From NCBI RefSeq assembly GCF_050587525.1, contig NZ_JBOBFT010000019.1, positions 1 through 64,000 on the forward strand: 64,000 bases of DNA, read 5' to 3'. The notes beneath the pieces are model-generated. The model was given only the letters and a program-made list of their open reading frames with translations. It ran no database searches and was not told the DNA's origin. The position numbers were made by a program, and so were the translations under genes. Shown here piece after piece: positions 52,597 through 61,979 of this stretch; positions within the stretch are counted from its first letter, which is position 1; every line of letters begins with the position of its first letter. The stretch comes from Plantibacter sp050587525. Its GTDB lineage: Bacteria; Actinomycetota; Actinomycetes; Actinomycetales; Microbacteriaceae.

Positions 52597-54855
52597 ATGC
52601 GCTTCGGCGAACTCCAGCACGTCTTCCAGAACACGAGGGTGAGGATCCTCGCGGCGATCCTCCTCGCCACAACGCTCGCCATGGTGCTCGCGGGGTTCTC
52701 CGCCTACGTCATGGAACGCGAGCAGACGGTGGCCGCGATCGATGCGGACCTGACGAGGACGGCGGAGGCGACGGCGTTCGTCGTGGCCGGCTCCGGAGAC
52801 TCCTCGACGGCGCCGACGACGACCGCGGAGGCCGTCGCGCTCGTCCTGAAGCGGTCCTCCTTCGGAGCGGACGAGGGAGCGGTCGGACTGCTGCCGGGCG
52901 CCGAGCCCATCGCCCCGTCCTCCCCCACCGGGTTCCGGCTTGACGGCGACGACCGCCTCATCGCCACTTTCTCCTCTGAGGCCACCGGAGCGACGGTGCT
53001 CGGAACGGCGACGACCCACGGCGCGACCGTCCGGGAGATCCGATACGCCGTCATTCCCGTCACGGTCGTCGGGGACCCGGCCGTCGGGCACGTCGTCGTC
53101 GCAACCGATCTGACCGCGGCGCTCGATGCCGTCGGCGAGGTGTTCCGCGTGTACGTCATCGTCGCGGTGATCTCCCTCTTGCTCATCGGTCTCGTCGGCT
53201 GGCGTCTGGCCGGACGGCTCCTCCACCCCATCCGCCTCCTGCGGGACACGGCGGCGCGCATCACGGAATCCGATCTCGACGAGCGCATCCCGGTCGTCGG
53301 CAAGGACGACGTGTCCCAGCTCACCTCGACCGTCAACGACATGCTCGATCGGCTCGACGACGCGTTCACGAGCCAGCGGCAGCTGCTCGACGACGTCGGC
53401 CACGAGCTGAAGACGCCCATCACGATCGTGCGCGGACATCTCGAGCTCCTCGACCCGGCCGATCCCGTCGAGGTCGCCGCGACGAGGGAACTCGCGCTCG
53501 ACGAACTCGACCGCATGAGCACGCTCGTCGGCGACATCGCTGAACTCTCCGCGGCCGGAGCCGGCGCCACGTTGCAACGCGTGCCCACCGATGTCGCCGA
53601 CCTCACGATGGCCGTCCTCGACAAGGCTGCCGCGATCTCCCCGGTCCACCGCTGGGAGCTGGGCGAACGAGCCGAGCTCATCGTGGGAGTGGATCCGGCC
53701 CGGATGGCGCAGGCGTGGCTCCAACTCGCCGACAACGCGGCCAAGTACTCTCCCGTGGGCTCGACCATCACGATCTCGAGCCGGTTCGAGGATGGTTCGA
53801 GTGGCGGTTCGAGTGACGGTTCGAGTGAAGGCGGTCCTGACGGCGACCCGGGCGGCGGCTCCGATGCTGGCACGGACGACTCGACGGACGAGCTCGGCGG
53901 CTCGGGCGTTCCGGTGATCGGTCCGGACCCGCAGCTCGTCCTCTCCGTGTCCGATCAGGGCCCCGGTGTGCCCGAGGACCTCCGCGAACGCATCTTCGAC
54001 CGGTTCACGCGGGCCCAGGAGGGTCGGGGCGTTCGCGGCTCCGGTCTCGGCCTGGCGATCGTCCAAGCCATCGCGGAGGCCCACGGCGGCTGGGCGCAGA
54101 TGGACGAGGGCGACGGGAACGTCGGGAACGGCTCCGTGTTCAGCATCCGGCTTCCCCTCGAGGTCGACCCGACGGACGACGAGGACTTCGACACCCCGGA
54201 CGACGAGCAGGATCCCGCGATCGAACCGCAGGACCCCACGAGCGGTCCACCGCTTCCCGGCGGGACGATCGATGCGATGCCGCAGCACGCGCGGGACGAG
54301 GCGCCGACGCCGACGGGCCCGGCGCATGCCGTCCCGGCGGCGCCTGCACCCGTGGCGCACGCCAGTGGACCTGCCGCGCCGGCGCCATCTGCACCGTCAT
54401 CGTCCGCTGCTCCTGCATCGCCACCGGCCCTCGCCGGTCCTCCGCCACACACCGCTCCGCCGGCACACACGTCCCCTCCCGCACACACATCCCCGCCGGC
54501 ACGCACCGCTCCCCCGCCCTACCAGGCGCCCGTCCCGCGGCCGTACTCCGCGGGCCCCTTCAACGACGACGACTTCCCGCCGCTCGTCGACACCGGTCGC
54601 CCCTGGAGCGCAGGCCCGACGATCCCGGTGACGCAGACCGCACCGAAGCGGTCCGCTGCGGAACCGCCGGTTCCCGGTCAGCGGACATCCGGAGTACAGT
54701 CGGCGAATCCGCCCGCTCCGGACGACCCGAACCCGGGCAGTGTTGACGCAGACCGTGTTGACGCAGACCGTCCGGACCAGGCCCGTCCAGACCCGGCCCG
54801 CACAGACCCCGAACGCACAGACCCTGATCGCACAGACCCAGGAGGCACCCCGTGA
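52597..54855 (+). CDS. sensor histidine kinase with long disordered tail
   Basis: A 752-residue membrane kinase. Membrane segments at about 17-38 and 185-207 bracket an extracytoplasmic sensor region; HAMP follows. The phospho-acceptor His is in DDVGHELKTPITIVRGHLEL. ATPase boxes are QLADNAAKYSPVG (N), SDQGPGVPEDL (G1) and GSGLGLAIVQA (G2). Two features are odd: a Gly/Ser/Asp-rich insert of about 45 residues between N and G1 boxes, and a C-terminal Pro/Ala/Thr- then Asp/Arg-rich tail of about 225 residues after the kinase ends. Its stop overlaps the response regulator start (GTGA). Confidence 0.9.
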   Translation: MRFGELQHVFQNTRVRILAAILLATTLAMVLAGFSAYVMEREQTVAAIDADLTRTAEATAFVVAGSGDSSTAPTTTAEAVALVLKRSSFGADEGAVGLLPGAEPIAPSSPTGFRLDGDDRLIATFSSEATGATVLGTATTHGATVREIRYAVIPVTVVGDPAVGHVVVATDLTAALDAVGEVFRVYVIVAVISLLLIGLVGWRLAGRLLHPIRLLRDTAARITESDLDERIPVVGKDDVSQLTSTVNDMLDRLDDAFTSQRQLLDDVGHELKTPITIVRGHLELLDPADPVEVAATRELALDELDRMSTLVGDIAELSAAGAGATLQRVPTDVADLTMAVLDKAAAISPVHRWELGERAELIVGVDPARMAQAWLQLADNAAKYSPVGSTITISSRFEDGSSGGSSDGSSEGGPDGDPGGGSDAGTDDSTDELGGSGVPVIGPDPQLVLSVSDQGPGVPEDLRERIFDRFTRAQEGRGVRGSGLGLAIVQAIAEAHGGWAQMDEGDGNVGNGSVFSIRLPLEVDPTDDEDFDTPDDEQDPAIEPQDPTSGPPLPGGTIDAMPQHARDEAPTPTGPAHAVPAAPAPVAHASGPAAPAPSAPSSSAAPASPPALAGPPPHTAPPAHTSPPAHTSPPARTAPPPYQAPVPRPYSAGPFNDDDFPPLVDTGRPWSAGPTIPVTQTAPKRSAAEPPVPGQRTSGVQSANPPAPDDPNPGSVDADRVDADRPDQARPDPARTDPERTDPDRTDPGGTP

Positions 54856-55601
54856 GTCGCATCCTCGTCGCCGAGGACGAAGCCCGCATCTCGGCGTTCG
54901 TCTGCAAAGGCCTGCAAGCCGCAGGGCATTCCGCGTCGGTGGCCGTGAGCGGGGCCGACGCGCTCGAACTCGCGGAGAGCGGCGACTTCGATCTCCTCGT
55001 CCTCGACATCGGGTTGCCCGGCGTCGACGGCTTCGAGGTCTTGAAACGCCTGCGGAACGACGGCAGCGAACTGCCCGTCGTCATCCTCACGGCACGCGAC
55101 TCCGCTCGTGACGTCGTGGCCGGCCTCGACGGCGGAGCAGACGACTACCTGTCCAAACCGTTCCGCTTCGACGAGTTGCTCGCGCGCATCCGCCGCCGGC
55201 TCGTCGGCCACACGGCGACCGGCGCCATCACCCTCCCCACCGAGATGCTCGTGGTCGGTGATCTGACACTCGAACTCCGCGAGCGTCGCGTCATCGTCGG
55301 CGGTGTGCCCGTCGAGCTGTCGACCCGCGAGTTCGCGCTCGCGGAGGAGTTCTTCCGGCACCCCGATCAGATCCTCAGCCGCGAGGATCTGCTCTCACGG
55401 GTGTGGGGCTACGACTTCGATCCGGGATCGAACGTCGTCGACGTCTACGTGCGGTACCTGCGCAACAAGATCGGCAAGTCCGCGATCGACACCGTCCGAG
55501 GCGCCGGCTACCGTCTCGCCGCCCCCAACGGCCCGCGAGGTGTCACGAACGACTCGTCAGGACCAGGCCAGACTCGCCATATGCGACCCCTCGCGGGCTG
55601 A
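54852..55601 (+). CDS. OmpR-family response regulator
   Basis: A 249-residue regulator. The receiver domain has acidic residues ED at 8-9, phospho-acceptor Asp52 in VLDIGLPGVDGFE and Lys in YLSKPF. The winged-helix DNA-binding domain includes LSTREFALAEEFFRHPDQIL and DVYVRYLRNKIG. It is coupled to the histidine kinase, its evident partner. The C-terminal 20 residues are a polar extension. Targets are unknown. It stops five bases from the convergent proS stop. Confidence 0.93.
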   Translation: MSRILVAEDEARISAFVCKGLQAAGHSASVAVSGADALELAESGDFDLLVLDIGLPGVDGFEVLKRLRNDGSELPVVILTARDSARDVVAGLDGGADDYLSKPFRFDELLARIRRRLVGHTATGAITLPTEMLVVGDLTLELRERRVIVGGVPVELSTREFALAEEFFRHPDQILSREDLLSRVWGYDFDPGSNVVDVYVRYLRNKIGKSAIDTVRGAGYRLAAPNGPRGVTNDSSGPGQTRHMRPLAG

Positions 55602-55606
55602 GCGGG

Positions 55607-57367
55607 TCAGAGCTGGGCTGCGAGTCCCTCGATCGGCAGCTTGTCCTTCGTACCGGCGGCGCGGTCCCAGACCTCGGCGAGGCCTTCGGCCGCATCGCGA
55701 CCGATGACGACCACCGTCGGCACACCGATGAGCTCGGCGTCGCCGAACTTCACACCGGGCGAGACCTTGGGACGGTCGTCGAAGAGGACGTCCTTGCCTG
55801 CGGCTTCGAGATCCGCGGCGACCTGCTCGGCGATCGCGTGGACCGCGGGGTCCTTGCCGGTGGCGACCACGTGCACGTCGAACGGAGCGACCGTCTTCGG
55901 CCAGATGAGGCCACGGTCGTCATTGTTCAGTTCGGCGATGGTCGCGAGGATGCGGGTCACGCCGATGCCGTAGGAGCCCATCGTGACGGTCACGAGCTTG
56001 CCGTTCTCATCGAGCACCTTGAGTCCAAGAGCGTCCGCGTACTTGCGGCCGAGCTGGAAGATGTGGCCGAGCTCCATGCCGCGCGCGAGTTCCACGGGGC
56101 CGGAGCCGTCCGGTGCGGGATCGCCCGCACGGACCTCTGCGGCCTCGATGAACGCGTCACCCGAGAAGTCGCGACCGGCGACGAGCCCGAAGACGTGCTT
56201 CTGGTCGACGTTCGCACCCGTGATCCACTCGGTGCCGTCGACGACGCGGGGGTCGAGGACGTAGCGGATCTCGGTCGCGGACTCCTCGCCGAGCACGGCG
56301 CCCTGCGGCGACCACGGACCGATGTAGCCCTTGACGAGCAAGGGCTGCTTCGCGAAGTCCGCCTCCGTGGCCGGCTCGACCTCTGCCGGCGCGAACGCCA
56401 CTTCGACGCGCTTCATGTCGACGTCGCGGTCTCCGGGGAGGCCGACGACGATGAGCTCACGCGTGCCGTCGAGGTGCTTGAGCGTGAGGACCACGTTCTT
56501 GAGCGTGTCCGCCGCGGTCCATGCTCGGCCGTCGTCGCGCGGGTGGTTGGCGTTGGCCAGGTTCACGAGCGTCGCGATGGTGGGCGTATTGGGCGAGTCG
56601 AAGATCTGCGCTTCTGCGAGTCCTTCGATGGGGAGCGCATCGGGAACGGCGGTCGTGTACGCCTCGACGTTAGCCGCGTAGCCGCCTGCTGAACGCACGA
56701 AGGTGTCCTCGCCGATCGCGGTCGGGTGCAGGAACTCCTCGCTCCGTGACCCGCCCATGGCGCCGGCGTCGGCCTGCACGATGGCGTACTCGAGGCCGAG
56801 ACGCGAGAAGATGCGCTCGTACGCGTCGCGCTGCGCCTGGTAGCTCACATCGAGTCCGGCGTCCGTGTAGTCGAACGAGTACGCGTCCTTCATCGTGAAC
56901 TCACGGCCACGCAGGAGGCCTGCCCGGGGACGTGCCTCATCGCGGTACTTGTCCTGGATCTGGTAGATCGACAGGGGCAGGTCCTTGTACGAGGAGTACA
57001 GGTCCTTCACCATGAGCGTGAAGACCTCTTCATGCGTCGGTGCGAGGAGGAGGTCGGAGCCCTTGCGGTCCTGGAGGCGGAACAGTGCGTCGCCGTACTC
57101 CTCCCACCGACCCGTGACCTCGTAGGGTTCACGCGGCAGGAGCGCCGGGAAGTGCACCTCGAAGGCGCCGGCGGCTGCCATCTCCTCGCGGATGATGGTC
57201 TCGATCTTGGCCTTCACCTTGAGCCCGATCGGCAGCCACGCGAACACGCCTGGCGCCTGTCGGCGGATGTAGCCGGCGCGGACCAGCAGCCGGTGACTCG
57301 TCACCTCCGCATCGGAGGGGTCTTCACGGAGGGTACGGAGGAAGTAGTTCGATAGACGCGTTACCAC
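55607..57367 (-). CDS. proS: prolyl-tRNA synthetase
   Basis: A 586-residue class II synthetase of the bacterial type with an inserted editing domain. Landmarks are the N-terminal RLSNYFLRTLREDPSDAEV, motif 2 region YRDEARPRAGLLRGREFTMKD (in two parts), the INS editing region (about 230-390) and the C-terminal anticodon domain. The GTG at 57367 has TAGCAT six bases upstream (leaderless). It charges tRNA-Pro in the cytoplasm. Confidence 0.96.
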   Translation of the reverse strand: MVTRLSNYFLRTLREDPSDAEVTSHRLLVRAGYIRRQAPGVFAWLPIGLKVKAKIETIIREEMAAAGAFEVHFPALLPREPYEVTGRWEEYGDALFRLQDRKGSDLLLAPTHEEVFTLMVKDLYSSYKDLPLSIYQIQDKYRDEARPRAGLLRGREFTMKDAYSFDYTDAGLDVSYQAQRDAYERIFSRLGLEYAIVQADAGAMGGSRSEEFLHPTAIGEDTFVRSAGGYAANVEAYTTAVPDALPIEGLAEAQIFDSPNTPTIATLVNLANANHPRDDGRAWTAADTLKNVVLTLKHLDGTRELIVVGLPGDRDVDMKRVEVAFAPAEVEPATEADFAKQPLLVKGYIGPWSPQGAVLGEESATEIRYVLDPRVVDGTEWITGANVDQKHVFGLVAGRDFSGDAFIEAAEVRAGDPAPDGSGPVELARGMELGHIFQLGRKYADALGLKVLDENGKLVTVTMGSYGIGVTRILATIAELNNDDRGLIWPKTVAPFDVHVVATGKDPAVHAIAEQVAADLEAAGKDVLFDDRPKVSPGVKFGDAELIGVPTVVVIGRDAAEGLAEVWDRAAGTKDKLPIEGLAAQL

Positions 57368-57373
57368 TCGTCC

Positions 57374-57379
57374 ATGCTA
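57374..57379 (-). promoter_or_regulatory. candidate -10 of proS (leaderless)
   Basis: TAGCAT on the minus strand ends six bases before the GTG at 57367. Confidence 0.6.
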
Positions 57380-57438
57380 GCGCTCGCGGTCTCCGACCAG
57401 ATCACGCGCGATTCGGCGGCCTCCCCGCAGCATCGGTG

Positions 57439-58512
57439 CTACCAGGGGCGTTCGGCGAAGCTCCCGTTGTCGGAGTTGCGGCCACGGTTCTTCGCGTCCT
57501 CGGTGGATTTGTCCTGCTCGGCCCCCTGACCGGCGTCCTTGAGCTTGTCGACCTTGTTGTCGAGTTCGGACTTACCGGTGCCGCTCGAGCCGTCTCCCGG
57601 CTGCTGTTGACCGGGCTGACCGGGCGAACCGTTCGTCTGATTCTGCTGGTCGCGCCCGGTGGTCGCGCCCTGTCGTTTGCGGTCGATGCGATCGCCCGTG
57701 TCCTTGAGGTTCTCGCCGGGCGTCTGCTTCGGCTGGATGCTGTCGGGGTTCTGCTGTCCCTGCCCGCCCTGCTGATCCTGCGGGTCCTGGTCGCCCTGCT
57801 GCCCCTGATCGCCCGGATCGCCCTGCTGGCCCTGATCTTGCGGCGCCTGATCACCCTGCTGGCCCTGATCGCCCTGGCTCTGATTCTGCTGATCCTGGCT
57901 CTGGTCCTGCTGGTCCTGCTGATCCTGCTCGTCCTGGGGCGGGAAGCAGTCCGCACCCTCGTCGACGATGCGCTTCGCGGTCTCGTACAGGTTGATCGCA
58001 CCCTGGTAGTACTCGGCCTTCACGTACTGATCGGCCTGCGTCTCGTATGCGCGCGCGAGGTTCACACGGACGAGGCACTTGGTCGGTTCGTCCGGCGCGA
58101 GGTCGAGCGCCTTCGCGAGATCATCCGTGCCGAGCACCCAGTTCTGGCCGACGGCGGCCGCCGTTCCGCGATCGAAGTAGGCGAGGTAGGGCTCGACGAT
58201 GTTGACCGTCTGCAGGTGACTCGCGGCTGACTGGCTCGTGAGGTAGTCGCCGGCTTCGTAGCTCGCGATCGTCGACTGCGCGATGGCGGGCAGGCTCAGG
58301 AATTTCACGCCGAAGAACACGGCGGCGAGGACGACGGGCAAGGACCACCAGAACAGCAGACGGCGGAGACGACGGGCCTCCCCCTCGGTCAGCGGTCGTT
58401 TCGCGGGCTTCCGCGGCGGCGGCGCCGGGGCTGTGCCCGCCTGCGCGAATCGCGAATCCTCCGGACGGTGTCCCGGTCGATCGGCGGCGCGCCGTTCCTC
58501 GAACAGCGTCAT
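57439..58512 (-). CDS. BatC-like membrane protein with Gln/Asp-rich tail
   Basis: A 357-residue protein, last gene of the MoxR/VWA operon. One membrane segment (about 51-72) follows a Pro-rich cytoplasmic N-terminus. A helical, TPR-like region (about 75-195; AKALDLAPDEPTKCLVRVN) precedes a long Gln/Asp/Gly-rich tail of the type QDQGQQGDPGDQ. Position and layout resemble BatC of Bacteroidetes Bat operons, a TPR protein with low-complexity tail; the homology is by context, not proven. It overlaps the VWA gene upstream by four bases. Confidence 0.7.
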   Translation of the reverse strand: MTLFEERRAADRPGHRPEDSRFAQAGTAPAPPPRKPAKRPLTEGEARRLRRLLFWWSLPVVLAAVFFGVKFLSLPAIAQSTIASYEAGDYLTSQSAASHLQTVNIVEPYLAYFDRGTAAAVGQNWVLGTDDLAKALDLAPDEPTKCLVRVNLARAYETQADQYVKAEYYQGAINLYETAKRIVDEGADCFPPQDEQDQQDQQDQSQDQQNQSQGDQGQQGDQAPQDQGQQGDPGDQGQQGDQDPQDQQGGQGQQNPDSIQPKQTPGENLKDTGDRIDRKRQGATTGRDQQNQTNGSPGQPGQQQPGDGSSGTGKSELDNKVDKLKDAGQGAEQDKSTEDAKNRGRNSDNGSFAERPW

Positions 58513-59573
58513 GCGGCACCGCCCTTCACGCGTCGGAGTTCTCGCAGCGAACCGATGACGCCGCCGACCTCGGTGAGGAGGAGGGCGCCCAGCACGATCG
58601 CGATCATCCAGTACAGCTCATCGGTCCGACGGATGTCCACCTGGTCGTCGACCGTGAGGGTGCCGACCGACAGTCCATCGACGGCTGGATCGATGTCGGC
58701 GCCCGGCGTGCGGTGCATCTCATCGACGCCCAGCTGGGACGCGATGAGCTGCAGATTGCCCTCATCCATGCGGGAGATCGCATCGGTCCCGGTCGTGTAG
58801 TCCTGGATGTACATGGGGCTGCCGTCGGCGTACCCGCTGAACTCGCGCATCCGGCCGCCCTCCTCCGTGCCGTAGCCGAGGACGGCGCCACCGGCGATGA
58901 GCGGCGCGATGCCCTCGAACGACGCTGGACTCGTCCCGGAGGTCTGTTCGCCGTCGCCGAGGTAGAAGACGATGCGGTTCCGGCCCGGCTCCTGCTCCTC
59001 GGCCTTCGTCAGGAGGTTCGTGAGGAACTCGACCGGAGCGTCGATGCTGCTGCCGCGAGAGTAGGTCGTGATCTCCTGCGTCATCGCCTCGGAGGCGGAC
59101 TGCAGCGCACTGGCGTCCGTCGTCAGCGGCATCCGCTGGACCGTGACGGCGTCGAACGTCACGAGCGCGTAGCGGGCGCCCGGCACGCGGTCGGCGATCG
59201 AGGCGATGTCGGCCTTCACGCCGTCGAGGCGGGTCGCTGCTCGTCCGGTGACGGACTCACCGGCTCCCCCGTCGCGGGTGCCTCCTGCGCCGCCCGTTCC
59301 GCTCTCGTCCCAGTCCTCCGCCGCCATGCTGCTCGTCGTGTCGACCACGAAGTAGATGTCGATGTCGCCCATCGCGGCGGGCGGGCGATGAGCGCCCGGG
59401 ATCGTGGGCCGGAGGGCGATCGCGAGCAGGACGACCACCATGAGGATCCGCACGATCCAGTGCCAGGAGCCCGGGCGCTTGATCGTCGCGATCCACTGCC
59501 AGAGCCCGAACGCGACGAGCCCGCCGGAGAGCGCGATGAGCAACCAGAGCGGCAGGACGGGAGTGAAGATCAT
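58509..59573 (-). CDS. von Willebrand factor A domain membrane protein 2
   Basis: A 354-residue protein with N-terminal membrane segments (about 9-30 and 40-57), a VWA domain (about 72-310) and a C-terminal membrane segment (about 325-343). The MIDAS is FVVDTTSSMAAEDW, a DxTxS variant of DxSxS, with GEQTSG further on. An Asp/Gly/Thr-rich insert after the MIDAS (about 90-110) is unusual. The ATG at 59573 overlaps the previous stop (ATGA). It probably pairs with the other VWA protein on the outer face of the membrane. Confidence 0.87.
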   Translation of the reverse strand: MIFTPVLPLWLLIALSGGLVAFGLWQWIATIKRPGSWHWIVRILMVVVLLAIALRPTIPGAHRPPAAMGDIDIYFVVDTTSSMAAEDWDESGTGGAGGTRDGGAGESVTGRAATRLDGVKADIASIADRVPGARYALVTFDAVTVQRMPLTTDASALQSASEAMTQEITTYSRGSSIDAPVEFLTNLLTKAEEQEPGRNRIVFYLGDGEQTSGTSPASFEGIAPLIAGGAVLGYGTEEGGRMREFSGYADGSPMYIQDYTTGTDAISRMDEGNLQLIASQLGVDEMHRTPGADIDPAVDGLSVGTLTVDDQVDIRRTDELYWMIAIVLGALLLTEVGGVIGSLRELRRVKGGAA

Positions 59574-60562
59574 CGGCGCAACCTCCACGACACGAGCATG
59601 AGCAACGCGAGCGCCCCGAAGCCGATGAGGACGAAGAGGGTGGGTTCATCGTTCTGCACGAGCTGCTTCGCGCCCTTGAGCGTCTTCGTCTGATCCGCCG
59701 TGATCTGATGCACGATCGAGGCGACCGCACTCGTGTCCGAGAGCGCGTAGTACTTGCCGCCCGTCGCATCGACCACCTGCTCGAACTCCTTCGCGAGGTC
59801 GTCGAGGAAGTCCTTGCTCGAGGTGTCCCCCGGGTTGATGCCGTAGACGGTCACGCCCTTCGCCGTGGCGAACTCGCCCGCTTCCGGCAGGGTCAGGATG
59901 GGCTCGCCTGCGACGTAGTTGTCGGTCGCGAGGACGATCGACCTGGACCGTTCCTCACCGAGCTTGTCGAAGCGCATGACGCACGATCCGAGGCCGTCGC
60001 CGATGAGGGACGAGCCGTTGCCGAGGTCGGTTCCGTTCCAGTACTCGTAGTCGCTGTCGACGGAGGTGAAGTCGTCGACGAGGTGGTCGAGCTGCTTCGC
60101 AACGTAGTCGTAGTCGCTCGTGAGCGGGAAGTAGGTGGTCGCGGAGGCGTTGAAGAGCACGAGGGCGATGCGTTCACCGTCGAACCGTTTGACGAGCGTG
60201 TCGAAGACGCGGACGATCTCCGCGTCGTACTCGGTCATCGAACCTGACACGTCGAGGCACAGGACGATGTCGCGGTTGCGGAGCTCCGGCTGGTAGACGT
60301 TCGTCGTGACCACGCGGGAGCTGAGCGCCATGCCCGTGAGCAGGAGCACGCCGAGCACGGCGACCGATGCGATGACGAGTCGTCGGTAGCGGTTCAGGGC
60401 ACGCCGGTACCCGGGCAGCTTCGTGAGGCGATCAGAGTGCGCGACCCACACCCGATCGGCCTGGGGCCTCCGCTTCCGCCGCGCTCGACGCACGAACAGG
60501 ATCCCGCCGATGACGAGCGCGATGACGGCGAGCCAGACGAGCGGCATCCACCAGTAGATCAC
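59570..60562 (-). CDS. von Willebrand factor A domain membrane protein 1
   Basis: A 330-residue protein with membrane segments near 5-23 and 60-80, a VWA domain (about 95-290) and a C-terminal segment (about 308-326). The MIDAS is canonical: LCLDVSGSMTEYDAE, with Thr/Asp partners in GDGLGS and LATDNYV, so metal-dependent ligand binding is expected. The GTG at 60562 overlaps the preceding stop (GTGA); a GTG two codons earlier is also possible. It belongs to the MoxR/DUF58/VWA operon. Confidence 0.88.
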   Translation of the reverse strand: MIYWWMPLVWLAVIALVIGGILFVRRARRKRRPQADRVWVAHSDRLTKLPGYRRALNRYRRLVIASVAVLGVLLLTGMALSSRVVTTNVYQPELRNRDIVLCLDVSGSMTEYDAEIVRVFDTLVKRFDGERIALVLFNASATTYFPLTSDYDYVAKQLDHLVDDFTSVDSDYEYWNGTDLGNGSSLIGDGLGSCVMRFDKLGEERSRSIVLATDNYVAGEPILTLPEAGEFATAKGVTVYGINPGDTSSKDFLDDLAKEFEQVVDATGGKYYALSDTSAVASIVHQITADQTKTLKGAKQLVQNDEPTLFVLIGFGALALLMLVSWRLRR

Positions 60563-61098
60563 CCCCACGTCGTCACCACCTGTCGTGCCATCTCCGCTGC
60601 GTCGTGGACGCTCCCCGACTCCGCCTCACGGAATTCGGCCGGATAGTAGCTCGAAACGGCCCTCGCCACAGGGAAGAGCTTCGCCTGGTTGAGGTCGTCG
60701 AGGGTCATGACCTGCGCGCGGACGCCGCTCGACTCGTGGGCGTACATCCGCACGATGAGGCCGAGCTTCTGGTGCGCCTTCCTCGTGCTGAGCGCGCCGG
60801 CGCCGAAGTCGTGCTCGATCTCGTCGATGAGGCCGAGGTAACGCACCCGGAGCGTCGCAGGGCTCGGTGTCTGGCGAGTGGTCGTCTGCGGCTTCGCCGT
60901 GCGGCGACGCACGTACCAGGTCATCCACACGTACCAGGCGATCACGAGGGCGATGAGGAGCAGTCCGAGGATGGGCCACACCATCGAGTACTGGGCGGGC
61001 GGGTAGTAGCCGTTGTCGTCTGGGACCGGTGTGCTGGCCGCCTGCGCGATGCCCGACGTCGCCTGCGCCGCCAGTGACACGAGCTCAACGCCGCGCAT
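60559..61098 (-). CDS. membrane protein of the MoxR/VWA operon
   Basis: A 179-residue protein with an exported or signal-like N-terminus, a membrane segment at about 42-62 and a cytoplasmic C-terminal domain (about 80-179; VRYLGLIDEIEHDFGAG, TRKAHQKLGLIVRMYAHE). It occupies the position of the DUF4381-like subunit in other MoxR operons, but I cannot confirm that family by eye. It overlaps the DUF58 gene by 14 bases and the VWA gene by four. Confidence 0.75.
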   Translation of the reverse strand: MRGVELVSLAAQATSGIAQAASTPVPDDNGYYPPAQYSMVWPILGLLLIALVIAWYVWMTWYVRRRTAKPQTTTRQTPSPATLRVRYLGLIDEIEHDFGAGALSTRKAHQKLGLIVRMYAHESSGVRAQVMTLDDLNQAKLFPVARAVSSYYPAEFREAESGSVHDAAEMARQVVTTWG

Positions 61099-61972
61099 GA
61101 CGGTGCACCTCCAGGAGCCGGAAGAGGGACGGGATCACGTCGTCATCGCTCGTGACCCGCTGACTGCTGATGCCGAGGCTCTCGAGTTCATCGATCCGTC
61201 GCTCGGTCGTGACGGCGACCGAGGCCTCGAACTCGTCGCGCAGCGCACTGCTGTTCCGCACGAAGGACGGCAGGAGTGCTTCGCCGTCGACGTCGGTCAT
61301 CTCGCGCCAGGTGTAGTCCGCGCGCATGAGGTCCGCGTCGCCGACTGAGATCCACAGCACTTCGTGCTGGACGTGGAGGCGTTTGAGCAGATGGATCCGT
61401 TCGGCCGAGAACGGTTCGTCGTCGGCGACGATCACGATGACCGACTTGCGGTGGATCGATCGGCTCGCGAACGACAGGAGGGTGTCGAGATCGCTCGGAG
61501 CCGCATCGATCGACGCACGGTGGGCGATGCTCTGCAGCAGGCGTTCGAGACCGGATTCGGTGCCCCGCGGCGGCAGCATCTCGATGCCGGTCGCATCGCC
61601 CGCGACGAGCGTCACGAGGTCGCCGTGGCGGACCGCGAGATAGCCGAGGATGCCGACGGCGAGGACCGCGATGTCGCTCTTCGGGCGGCCTCCCTCCGAG
61701 ACGGCCGCGAAGTCACGGCCGGTGTCGACGACGAACACCACCTGGTGCTTGCGGTTGGCGATGTAGCGCTTGATGAGCGGAGACCCGTGCCGCGCCGTCG
61801 CCTTCCAGTCGATGTCCTTGATCTCGTCGCCAGGCGTGTACTGCCGCAGGTCGTCGAAGTCGAGGCTCCTGCCCTGGAAGACCGAGCGGTACTCGCCGTC
61901 GAGCATCCCGCGCACCCGACGGTGCGCGTGGATGAACAGCTTCGTCTTGACCCGGTGCAGGAGTGACGCCAT
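61085..61972 (-). CDS. DUF58 domain protein
   Basis: A 295-residue protein with the DUF58 signature YTPGDEIKDIDWKATARHG and the following strand VVFVVDTGRDF, which is the start of a VWA-like fold. DUF58 proteins are partners of MoxR ATPases. It starts with ATG at 61972, seven bases after the MoxR stop. N-terminal membrane segments of longer DUF58 proteins are missing, so this form is soluble. Confidence 0.92.
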   Translation of the reverse strand: MASLLHRVKTKLFIHAHRRVRGMLDGEYRSVFQGRSLDFDDLRQYTPGDEIKDIDWKATARHGSPLIKRYIANRKHQVVFVVDTGRDFAAVSEGGRPKSDIAVLAVGILGYLAVRHGDLVTLVAGDATGIEMLPPRGTESGLERLLQSIAHRASIDAAPSDLDTLLSFASRSIHRKSVIVIVADDEPFSAERIHLLKRLHVQHEVLWISVGDADLMRADYTWREMTDVDGEALLPSFVRNSSALRDEFEASVAVTTERRIDELESLGISSQRVTSDDDVIPSLFRLLEVHRHARR

Positions 61973-61979
61973 GGTGCGC

